Source: Blastocrithidia nonstop
Taxonomy: Eukaryota; Euglenozoa; Kinetoplastea; Trypanosomatida; Trypanosomatidae
Direction of reading: 5' to 3'
NCBI GenBank assembly: GCA_028554745.1
Contig: JAQOTN010000028.1
Location: 186,001-250,000, forward strand
Length of the DNA stretch: 64,000 nucleotides
Both the position numbers and the translations under genes were made by a program. Numbering within the stretch: the stretch's first letter is position 1; every line of letters starts with the position of its first letter. Shown in pieces: positions 49,218 through 61,010 of this stretch. Under the pieces are notes generated by a model, which did not search any database, was not told the origin of the DNA, and saw nothing but the letters and a program-made list of their open reading frames with translations.

Positions 49218-50844
49218 TGGTCTACCTATTTTTTTTTAAAATGTTTGTATTGAAGTGAAAGCTATAATAGCTAAAAGATGATGTTGTCTTTATACTAACT
49301 TTATTGCAAACCAAAACAGAATAAGTAATAGTGAATAAAAATCAATTTGTTATTCTTTACATATACACTTATCTTATATAATTATTATTGGGTGCTGACA
49401 TTGTTTCAGTACACTTGTCAAATACAATAAAGTTTGTTTGTTTGATTATTTTTGTTGATTTGATCGATATAAAAATGTGGTTTTTCTGAACAAAGTTTTC
49501 AATTATATAGTGCATGCAGTAAAGAAAAAAAATTATATATTGCAGCTTATAAACTGTTTTTCGTGAAATATAAATAACATAATCAGTTGTTATCATGTAT
49601 AATTGTTGACAGTCAACTTGCTATAACGTATTTATAGAAGATGAGTGGCTTTATATAGAAAGAGAAGGTGATCGCTATTGCGTGAAGTAAAGTGGAATGG
49701 CGCATAAAAAACTTTTTTTAAAAGAAATATATAAATTCAAGCAAAGAGTATTAGGTAATTGTAAAAAATAAAATTTCAAGTATTAACACTGAGAGACCGA
49801 TTATATTTGAGAAAACTAAATGTGCGTAAAAAAAATGAGTGCATATGTACATATAATATAATTATTAGACTTTACACCATATCATCGAATAAAATTTTTT
49901 TTATTATATTGTTTCTTCGAAAAAAAGGTTCAGCTTATTTATTATATATAAAAAATGAGTAACTATCAACTATACAATATATTAAAATGTGTAAATGTCA
50001 TAACGTTAAGATATAACTTTCAATTAGATGCACTACCTAACGAAACACTGGGGTATATTCGTACTCAGATAGAATATATAAAATATATCATCTCAACTAT
50101 ATGATGTGATAACTAAAAATAAAAAATTTATTGGGTAATGTTAATCGATAAAATAACAAGTAACAAATAAAATTGACACTAGAAACGAACAAGTTTAGAA
50201 GTTTTCAGCATTAATGTTAATTTTGTACAGTGTAGTGTATATATACATAAATAAAAAGTGTTAGTATAATGATGTATAAAAAAAAAACAGCATATATGTA
50301 AAAGTAACTATTGCTATTTTTGTATAAATCCTTTCAAAGTTGAAAGCAAATAAATTATTTCTTCGAACACAAATGTTTGAGTTAAGCAGCTTATATTTCA
50401 TGCAAATAGATAGTTCTGTATGTAACTACTTATAGGTCGGTAAAATAGTTACAATGATGTTAATATCTATGTATGTACATATGTAAATTAATTGCATTTG
50501 TTTAATAGAATTTTTTTCAATCAATTAAATTTAAACCTAAAAATGGTTTTAAAAATAAAATTTTAAAGTAGTGAAATATAAGAGATTGTTAAGATTGCTA
50601 AGCGATAAATAAGCAATAATATAATTACTGATATATCTTCATAATTATTTTCACTTTTCATTTTTTTTTTAAAAACATTTGTTTAAACGTCAAAATTGAA
50701 AAAAAATGTAAAAAGCTTACTAAAATAGAATAAAATGCATATATTTAGTATAATTTTTTCTTACAAATTTAGTGATTATAATTATATAATATTTTTCTAT
50801 ACAAATTCGCTGAATTATTTTTTACAAATTTACATATATATTAA
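49218..50844. other. AT-rich intergenic spacer
   Basis: 1.6 kb, extremely AT-rich; no coding character in any frame. Confidence 0.6.
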
Positions 50845-53800
50845 TTAGTTAGATTGTGCATACGATGCCATATTAGATGTAATATACATGTTAGCATCGC
50901 AATGGCGGACAGTTACAGTCGGACGGGTATATTGTGTACGAACTGGTATGACGGGTGGGGTTGTGTAGTTGGCTTTGCTTGTGGAAGTGTAAAACGAAGG
51001 ATCTACATGATGCACGCACGCCTTGGCAACAGGTACGGCACTTTGACGAGATAACGCTGAAGAAGGATAGCGCTGAAAATGTTTACGATACTATGATGCA
51101 AAATCACGAATATCAGGACGCAATTTACCAATTGAGGGTTAACGCGTTGTCATGGGAGATAAAAGTACCGGTGGCACACCGAAGTCCTTCATAGCAGTGG
51201 ACACAAAGTGATCCGGATCGTTAGCATGACGCACCATTTATTTTTCCTTTGGTGGATTCAACTTTTCATGTGTTGGTGTGACAATTTCACCTTGATCACT
51301 ATCAACAGGTAAACGTACAGCATTAATAGCATTCGGCTTCTAAGAAACAAAACTTTTATCACGCTCAGACGAACATACAGAACTTCTACTACATGATCGA
51401 ACACTACTACGACCTGAACTTGCCTTTGATCGAGCAGTACTGGAAACAGTTGATCGTCTTGATAGCGAACCTCTGCTGCTTGGCCGCTAAATGTTTGACA
51501 ACTGTAATGATGGTATGTCCTTAATTTACACAGAAACATCATCGGACTGTTTGCAACTATCAACAGAAGAAGCCCTATATGCATCGGATCCATATTGACG
51601 ATAGTTATCGCGATTGGTAGTCTTGTACATGTCTGGGTCAACTGGGACATGTTCTGGAGCTGCCTCTTCCTCAGATTCAATAGGTGGGCAATAGGCATCC
51701 TCATCGTATGGTTTGTACGATTCTCGTGCAGTTGACTTATACATGTTAGGATCTACTGGAACATGTTCTGCTGGTTCGTTTTCTTCAGCTTCATGAGATG
51801 GTGCACGGTATGCATCGGGTCCATATTGACGATAGTTATCACGATTGGTAGTCTTGTACATGTCTGGGTCAACTGGGACATGTTCTGGAGCTGCCTCTTC
51901 CTCAGATTCAATAGGTGGGCAATAGGCATCCTCATCGTATGGTTTGTACGATTCTCGTGCAGTTGACTTGTACATGTTAGGATCTACTGGAACATGTTCT
52001 GCTGGTTCGTTTTCTTCAGCTTCATGAGATGGTGCACGGTATGCATCGGGTCCATATTGACGATAGTTACATCACGATTGGTAGTCTTGTACATGTCTGG
52101 GTCAACTGGGACATGTTCTGGAGCTGCCTCTTCCTCAGATTCAATAGGTGGGCAATAGGCATCCTCATCGTATGGTTTGTACGATTCTCGTGCAGTTGAC
52201 TTGTACATGTTAGGATCTACTGGAACATGTTCTGCTGGTTCGTTTTCTTCAGCCTCATGAGATGGTGCACGGTATGCATCGGGTCCATATTGACGATAGT
52301 TATCACGATTGGTAGTCTTGTACATGTCTGGGTCAACTGGGACATGTTCTGGAGCTGCCTCTTCCTCAGATTCAATAGGTGGGCAATAGGCATCCTCATT
52401 GTATGGTTTGTACGATTCTCGTGCAGTTGACTTATACATGTTAGGATCTACTGGAACATGTTCTGCTGGTTCGTTTTCTTCAGCTTCATGAGATGGTGCA
52501 CGGTATGCATCGGGTCCATATTGACGATAGTTATCACGATTGGTAGTCTTGTACATGTCTGGGTCAACTGGTGACATGTTCTGGAGCTGCCTCTTCCTCA
52601 GATTCAATAGGTGGGCAATAGGCATCCTCATCGTATGGTTTGTACGATTCTCGTGCAGTTGACTTATACATGTTAGGATCTACTGGAACATGTTCTGCTG
52701 GTTCCCGATGCTTCAGCCTCATGAGATGGTGCACGGTATGCATCGGGTCCATATTGACGATAGTTATCACGATTGGTAGTCTTGTACATGTCTGGGTCAA
52801 CTGGGACATGTTCTGGAGCTGCCTCTTCCTCAGATTCAATAGGTGGGCAATAGGCATCCTCATCGTATGGTTTGTACGATTCTCGTGCAGTTGACTTGTA
52901 CATGTTAGGATCTACTGGAACATGTTCTGCTGGTTCGTTTTCTTCAGCCTCATGAGATGGTGCACGGTATGCATCGGGTCCATATTGACGATAGTTATCA
53001 CGATTGGTAGTCTTGTACATGTCTGGGTCAACTGGGACATGTTCTGGAGCTGCCTCTTCCTCAGATTCAATATGTTGACCCAGGTGGGCAATAGGCATCC
53101 TCATCGTATGGTTTGTACGATTCTCGTGCAGTTGACTTATACATGTTAGGATCTACTGGAACATGTTCTGCTGGTTCGTTTTCTTCAGCCTCATGAGATG
53201 GTGCACGGTATGCATCGGGTCCATATTGACGATAGTTATCACGATTGGTAGTCTTGTACATGTCTGGGTCAACTGGGACATGTTCTGGAGCTGCCTCTTC
53301 CTCAGATTCAATAGGTGGGCAATAGGCATCCTCATCGTATGGTTTGTACGATTCTCGTGCAGTTGACTTATACATGTTAGGATCTACTGGAACATGTTCT
53401 GCTGGTTCGTTTTCTTCAGCTTCATGAGATGGTGCACGGTATGCATCGGGTCCATATTGACGATAGTTATCACGATTGGTAGTCTTATACATGTCTGGGT
53501 CAACTGGGACATGTTCTGGAGCTGCCTCTTCCTCAGATTCAATAGGTGGGCAATAGGCATCCTCATCGTATGGTTTGTACGAACATCTTCTCGTGCAGTT
53601 GACTTATACATGTTAGGATCTACTGGAACATGTTCTGCTGGTTCGTTTTCTTCAGCCTCATGAGATGGTGCACGGTATGCATCGGGTCCATATTGACGAT
53701 AGTTATCACGATTGGTAGTCTTATACATGTCTGGGTCAACTGGGACATGTTCTGGAGCTGCCTCTTCCTCAGATTCAATAGGTGGGCAATAGGCATCCTC

Positions 53801-56800
53801 ATCGTATGGTTTGTACGATTCTCGTGCAGTTGACTTATACATGTTAGGATCTACTGGAACATGTTCTGCTGGTTCGTTTTCTTCAGCCTCATGAGATGGT
53901 GCACGGTATGCATCGGGTCCATATTGACGATAGTTATCACGATTGGTAGTCTTATACATGTCTGGGTCAACTGGGACATGTTCTGGAGCTGCCTCTTCCT
54001 CAGATTCAATAGGTGGGCAATAGGCATCCTCATCGTATGGTTTGTACGATTCTCGTGCAGTTGACTTGTACATGTTAGGATCTACTGGAAAACATGTTCT
54101 GCTGGTTCGTTTTCTTCAGCCTCATGAGATGGTGCACGGTATGCATCGGGTCCATATTGACGATAGTTATCACGATTGGTAGTCTTGTACATGTCTGGGT
54201 CAACTGGGACATGTTCTGGAGCTGCCTCTTCCTCAGATTCAATAGGTGGGCAATAGGCATCCTCATCGTATGGTTTGTACGATTCTCGTGCAGTTGACTT
54301 GTACATGTTAGGATCTACTGGAACATGTTCTGCTGGTTCGTTTTCTTCAGCCTCATGAGATGGTGCACGGTATGCATCGGGTCCATATTGACGATAGTTA
54401 TCACGATTGGTAGTCTTGTACATGTCTGGGTCAACTGGGACATGTTCTGGAGCTGCCTCTTCCTCAGATTCAATAGGTGGGCAATAGGCATCCTCATCGT
54501 ATGGTTTGTACGATTCTCGTGCGTGCAGTTGACTTATACATGTTAGGATCTACTGGAACATGTTCTGCTGGTTCGTTTTCTTCAGCCTCCATGAGATGGT
54601 GCACGGTATGCATCGGGTCCATATTGACGATAGTTATCACGATTGGTAGTCTTATACATGTCTGGGTCAACTGGGACATGTTCTGGAGCTGCCTCTTCCT
54701 CAGATTCAATAGGTGGGCAATAGGCATCCTCATCGTATGGTTTGTACGATTCTCGTGCAGTTGACTTATACATGTTAGGATCTACTGGAACATGTTCTGC
54801 TGGTTCGTTTTCTTCAGCCTCATGAGATGGTGCACGGTATGCATCGGGTCCATATTGACGATAGTTATCACGATTGGTAGTCTTATACATGTCTGGGTCA
54901 ACTGGGACATGTTCTGGAGCTGCCTCTTCCTCAGATTCAATAGGTGGGCAATAGGCATCCTCATCGTATGGTTTGTACGATTCTCGTGCAGTTGACTTAT
55001 ACATGTTAGGATCTACTGGAACATGTTCTGCTGGTTCGTTTTCTTCAGCCTCATGAGATGGTGCACGGTATGCATCGGGTCCATATTGACGACATGATAG
55101 TTATCACGATTGGTAGTCTTATACATGTCTGGGTCAACTGGGACATGTTCTGGAGCTGCCTCTTCCTCAGATTCAATAGGTGGGCAATAGGCATCCTCAT
55201 CGTATGGTTTGTACGATTCTCGTGCAGTTGACTTATACATGTTAGGATCTACTGGAACATGTTCTGCTGGTTCGTTTTCTTCAGCTTCATGAGATGGTGC
55301 ACGGTATGCATCGGGTCCATATTGACGATAGTTATCACGATTGGTAGTCTTATACATGTCTGGGTCAACTGGGACATGTTCTGGAGCTGCCTCTTCCTCA
55401 GATTCAATAGGTGGGCAATAGGCATCCTCATCGTATGGTTTGTACGATTCTCGTGCAGTTGACTTATACATGTTAGGATCTACTGGAACATGTTCTGCTG
55501 GTTCGTTTTCTTCAGCTTCATGAGATGGTGCACGGTATGCATCGGGTCTATATTGACGATAGTTATCACGATTGGTAGTCTTATACATGTCTGGGTGACG
55601 ATGAGGATTCAACTGGGACATGTTCTGGAGCTGCCTCTTCCTCAGATTCAATAGGTGGGCAATAGGCATCCTCATTGTATGGTTTGTACGATTCTCGTGC
55701 AGTTGACTTGTACATGTTAGGATCTACTGGAACATGTTCTGCTGGTTCGTTTTCTTCAGCTTCATGAGATGGTGCACGGTATGCATCGGGTTCATATTGA
55801 CGATAGTTATCACGATTGGTAGTCTTGTACATGTCTGGGTCAACTGGGACATGTTCTGGAGCTGCCTCTTCCTCAGATTCAATAGGTGGGCAATAGGCAT
55901 CCTCATCGTATGGTTTTATACGATTCTCGTGCAGTTGACTTATACATGTTAGGATCTACTGGAACATGTTCTGCTGGTTCGTTTTCTTCAGCCTCATGAG
56001 ATGGTGCACGGTATGCATCGGGTCCATATTGACGATAGTTATCACGATTGGTAGTCTTATACATGTCTGGGTCAACTGGGACATGTTCTGGAGCTGCCTC
56101 TTCCTCAGAAATCATGAGGCTGAAGAAGAATTCAATAGGTGGGCAATAGGCATCCTCATCGTATGGTTTGTACGATTCTCGTGCAGTTGACTTATACATG
56201 TTAGGATCTACTGGAACATGTTCTGCTGGTTCGTTTTCTTCAGCCTCATGAGATGGTGCACGGTATGCATCGGGTCCATATTGACGATAGTTATCACGAT
56301 TGGTAGTCTTGTACATGTCTGGGTCAACTGGGACATGTTCTGGAGCTGCCTCTTCCTCAGATTCAATAGGTGGGCAATAGGCATCCTCATCGTATGGTTT
56401 GTACGATTCTCGTGCAGTTGACTTGTACATGTTAGGATCTACTGGAACATGTTCTGCTGGTTCGTTTTCTTCAGCTTCATGAGATGGTGCACGGTATGCA
56501 TCGGGTTCATATTGACGATAGTTATCACGATTGGTAGTCTTGTACATGTCTGGGTCAACTGGGACATGTTCTGGAGCTGCCTCTTCCTCAGATTCAATAG
56601 GTGGGCAATAGGCATCCTCATCGTATGGTATTGTACGATTCTCGTGCAGTTGACTTATACATGTTAGGATCTACTGGAACATGTTCTGCTGGTTCGTTTT
56701 CTTCAGCCTCATGAGATGGTGCACGGTATGCATCGGGTCCATATTGACGATAGTTATCACGATTGGTAGTCTTGTACATGTCTGGGTCAACTGGGACATG

Positions 56801-59460
56801 TTCTGGAGCTGCCTCTTCCTCAGATTCAATAGGTGGGCAATAGGCATCCTCATCGTATGGTTTGTACGATTCTCGTGCAGTTGACTTATACATGTTAGGA
56901 TCTACTGGAACATGTTCTGCTGGTTCGTTTTCTTCAGCCTCATGAGATGGTGCACGGTATGCATCGGGTCCATATTGACGATAGTTATCACGATTGGTAG
57001 TCTTATACATGTCTGGGTCAACTGGGACATGTTCTGGAGCTGCCTCTTCCTCAGATTCAATAGGTGGGCAATAGGCATCCTCATCGTATGGTTTGTACGA
57101 TTCTCGTGCAGTTGACTTATACATGTTAGGAATCTACTGGAACATGTTCTGCTGGTTCGTTTCTTCAGCCTCATGAGATGGTGCACGGTATGCATCGGGT
57201 CCATATTGACGATAGTTATCACGATTGGTAGTCTTGTACATGTCTGGGTCAACTGGGACATGTTCTGGAGCTGCCTCTTCCTCAGATTCAATAGGTGGGC
57301 AATAGGCATCCTCATCGTATGGTTTGTACGATTCTCGTGCAGTTGACTTGTACATGTTAGGATCTACTGGAACATGTTCTGCTGGTTCGTTTTCTTCAGC
57401 TTCATGAGATGGTGCACGGTATGCATCGGGTCCATATTGACGATAGTTATCACGATTGGTAGTCTTGTACATGTCTGGGTCAACTGGGACATGTTCTGGA
57501 GCTGCCTCTTCCTCAGATTCAATAGGTGGGCAATAGGCATCCTCATCGTATGGTTTGTACGATTCTCGTGCAGTTGACTTATACATGTTAGGATCTACTG
57601 GAACATGTTCTGCTGGTTCGTTTTCTTCAGCCTCATGAGATGGTGCACGGTATGCATCGGGTCTATATTGACGATAGTTATCACGATTGGTAGTCTTATA
57701 CATGTCTGGGTCAACTGGGACATGTTCTGGAGCTGCCTCTTCCTCAGATTCAATAGGTGGGCAATAGGCATCCTCATCGTATGGTTTGTACGATTCTCGT
57801 GCAGTTGACTTATACATGTTAGGATCTACTGGAACATGTTCTGCTGGTTCGTTTTCTTCAGCCTCATGAGATGGTGCACGGTATGCATCGGGTCCATATT
57901 GACGATAGTTATCACGATTGGTAGTCTTATACACGTCTGGGTCAACTGGGACATGTTCTGGAGCTGCCTCTTCCTCAGATTCAATAGGTGGGCAATAGGC
58001 ATCCTCATCGTATGGTTTGTACGATTCTCGTGCAGTTGACTTATACATGTTAGGATCTACTGGAACATGTTCTGCTGGTTCGTTTTCTTCAGCCTCATGA
58101 GATGGTGCACGGTATGCATCGGGTCCATATTGACGATAGTTATCACGATTGGTAGTCTTATACATGTCTGGGTCAACTGGGACATGTTCTGGAGCTGCCT
58201 CTTCCTCAGATTCAATAGGTGGGCAATAGGCATCCTCATCGTATGGTTTGTACGATTCTCGTGCAGTTGACTTATACATGTTAGGATCTACTGGAACATG
58301 TTCTGCTGGTTCGTTTTCTTCAGCCTCATGAGATGGTGCACGGTATGCATCGGGTCCATATTGACGATAGTTATCACGATTAGTAGTCTTATACATGTCT
58401 GGGTCAACTGGGACATGTTCTGGAGCTGCCTCTTCCTCAGATTCAATAGGTGGGCAATAGGCATCCTCATCGTATGGTTTGTACGATTCTCGTGCAGTTG
58501 ACTTATACATGTTAGGATCTACTGGAACATGTTCTGCTGGTTCGTTTTCTTCAGCCTCATGAGATGGTGCACGGTATGCATCGGGTCCATATTGACGATA
58601 GTTATCACGATTGGTAGTCTTATACATGTGTCTGGGTCAACTGGGACATGTTCTGGAGCTGCCTCTTCCTCAGATTCAATAGGTGGGCAATAGGCATCCT
58701 CATTGTATGGTTTGTACGATTCTCGTGCAGTTGACTTGTACATGTTAGGATCTACTGGAACATGTTCTGCTGGTTCGTTTTCTTCAGCTTCATGAGATGG
58801 TGCACGGTATGCATCGGGTCCATATTGACGATAGTTATCACGATTGGTAGTCTTGTACATGTCTGGGTCAACTGGGACATGTTCTGGAGCTGCCTCTTCC
58901 TCAGATTCAATAGGTGGGCAATAGGCATCCTCATTGTATGGTTTGTACGATTCTCGTGCAGTTGACTTATACATGTTAGGATCTACTGGAACATGTTCTG
59001 CTGGTTCGTTTTCTTCAGCCTCATGAGATGGTGCACGGTATGCATCGGGTCCATATTGACGATAGTTATCGCGATTGGTAGTCTTATACATGTCTGGGTT
59101 AACTGGGACATGTTCTGGAGCTGCCTCTTCCTCAGATTCAATAGGTGGGCAATAGGCATCCTCATCGTATGGTTTGTACGATTCTCGTGCAGTTGACTTA
59201 TACATGTTAGGATCTACTGGAACATGTTCTGCTGGTTCGTTTTCTTCAACTTAATGAGATGGTGCACGGTATGCATCGGGTCCATATTGACGATAGTTAT
59301 CACGATTGGTAGTCTTGTACATGTCTGGGTTTATTTGAACAGGAATTATTATCCCATCTTACACACAGAAATCTGCAGGTGGGGGTGCTGGAAATCCTCT
59401 CCATTGAAAGGCATCGTCGTATTCTGTATATTATTATGGACGTCGATGCTTTTCTGACAT
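50845..59460 (-). CDS. Giant MARP-like microtubule-associated repeat protein
   Basis: About 2870 residues. N-terminus MSEKHRRPEEYTEYDDAFQ, then about 33 copies of a 77-residue repeat made of two related ~38-residue halves: HVPVDPDMYKTTNRDNYRQY.. and HVPVDPNMYKSTARESYKPY... The C-terminal ~245 residues include an Arg/Ser-rich stretch and degenerate motifs (FYTSTSKANYTTP, MYITSNMASYAQ). The S/T-x-x-x-Y motif resembles the Mn modules of SAXO/MAP6 microtubule stabilisers, and a 38-residue period with many near-identical copies is known for trypanosome MARP/Gb4-type proteins of the subpellicular microtubules; the link is inference. Sixteen small indels within the array add up to +69 bases, a multiple of three, so start and end remain in the same frame. 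They are treated as probable assembly errors. UAA at 50845-50847 ends the gene. Confidence 0.75.
51575..59330 (-). repeat. 231-bp tandem repeat array (about 33 copies)
   Basis: Near-perfect 231-bp units within the MARP-like gene. Variation is confined to a few positions: TAC/TAT in MYK, GAG/GAA before the Ala of HEAEE, GAT/AAT in KPYDED, and some single changes. This homogeneity implies recent expansion or ongoing gene conversion. Small indels interrupt the units, most of them at ~500-bp spacing. Confidence 0.97.
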
Positions 59461-59891
59461 TTGAAAATGTGAATCGGAAGATTAATTACAGTGTTGCATT
59501 TTGTCCTTTTTGTTTCAAAAAAAAAACTTTTTATAAACAAAAAATTATTAACGGTGTTTGCCTAAGAGTTTTGCTAGATTTCTAGAATTATTTAGATAAT
59601 TTTATGTTTTTCACGTATAGGAGAAATATTATTAAATATTTTTTAAAAAATTTAGACACACATTTAAACAAATGTTCAATAAATACTTTAGTATATAATC
59701 ATTGTTTTTCGATTTTATAATGGAAAAATTTTATATGTTTGTCAATTTAACTTATTTCCCATATATGAAACTATTTCACCTGTAAAAAAAAAAAGAAATT
59801 ATTTTACATTTTTGTTAATTTACATCGGTTTGCAAAGTATTGATGCATTACGTTATATGTTTTTTGTCAGTGAAATTTTTCAATTTATTTT
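59461..59891. other. AT-rich intergenic spacer
   Basis: No coding character; A/T runs. Confidence 0.55.
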
Positions 59892-60593
59892 TTAATACAT
59901 CGGTGGTAAACGCCGCTGAAAGTAAAATGCATCGACTTTCTTATCTGCCATTTGTTTCGTTGTCATATACTCGTTACTCCTTTTATTTTGTGTTTTGCTC
60001 ATTTTATTGTTTTGCTTTTCAATATTCGTACTTTGATTTTTTGTATCTGCCGCTCTGTGGTAATTCTGTTATTTTACTTCTAAGCTTTCGTATAAATTTT
60101 CTGGTCTGTTTTTGTTACATACATTGGTGTTGTGAACTTTATTGCCGTTAAGTAAACATGAATTATATGCACGTAAGCTCATTATACTATTTTCTTGAGT
60201 AGCGTAATGTGCGCCGTAGGTTTTACTCGTCGGCTATCCTACAAAGGTATCATAATCTGCATTTTTTCCTGAAAGCAGTAAAGTCTTGTCAACACTTGGC
60301 GGTTTTATGATGGCTGCAGGGTGTGAATTTTGTATCAAATTTGCGTCATAATTTTGTTTATATGTACTTTTTGTTTTTGCCCATTTTTTACATGTTTATA
60401 TGTAATCCTACGTGTTTACACCTGTTAGCGTGAATGATATTCGCTCCTTTTGTGTCTATTCTATTCCATCTGCAGATATGTTGCGTATGTTATTAAATTG
60501 ACAACGATCTTCTTGTCAATTGTCAATCAATGTGGTGTTAGAGTAATGATTGTCAAATAGAGGTAAATTACGTCCGTCGTTATCGTCTGTCAT
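59892..60593 (-). CDS. Orphan hydrophilic protein
   Basis: A 233-residue protein from ATG 60593 (MTDDNDGRNLPLFDNHYSN) to UAA at 59892-59894. Coding character is shown by continuous balanced composition in this one frame, with Glu at UAG/UAA and Trp at UGA, and by pieces such as EDYIETCKKWAKTKSTYKQN and VDKTLLLSGKNADYDTFVGE. The C-terminal third is rich in Asn, Lys, Gln and Arg. No domain or membrane segment is seen. A plus-strand hydrophobic open frame overlapping it is its antisense shadow. Function unknown. Confidence 0.6.
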
Positions 60594-61010
60594 TTTTCAA
60601 AATTGTTATTATTCTTGATGTTTTCGTTAAAAAAGGTAATAAATGTTCAGCTAATTTTTTTTATACCAATAGCTTATATTGTTTGTTAGTTTATTTTTGC
60701 TTTTTTTTAATATGTGTGTTATGTGAAACTCTCTTGAATAAATAAATTATTTTGCAAGTAATAAGATAATAATTCAGTCAAATTAAGAGAAGTTATAAAT
60801 GATGCTAGCTGACAGAACATGAAACAACATCATATGCAACACTAATCACAGTAAGTAATATTCACACTCTCTCTATTCTTACATGTTAACCGTTGACATT
60901 ATGGTATTCTGTGAAAGTATTGTATTTTTTTAATATTTCTTAAGTATTTACAATCAACTAATGTCATTATTATTTTTTTTTATTATAATTAGTTATTAGC
61001 GATTAACGTA
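60594..61010. other. AT-rich intergenic spacer
   Basis: No coding character; homopolymer T runs near 60970-61030. Confidence 0.55.

Noticed and set aside
51575-59330. Satellite DNA or a decayed, frameshifted gene
   Set aside because: Units stay in frame between the indels, substitutions are few, total indel length is a multiple of three and both flanks are coding in the same frame.
59840-60151. Plus-strand 103-codon hydrophobic membrane protein
   Set aside because: It is the antisense of the hydrophilic 233-residue minus-strand gene; all convincing genes here are on the minus strand.
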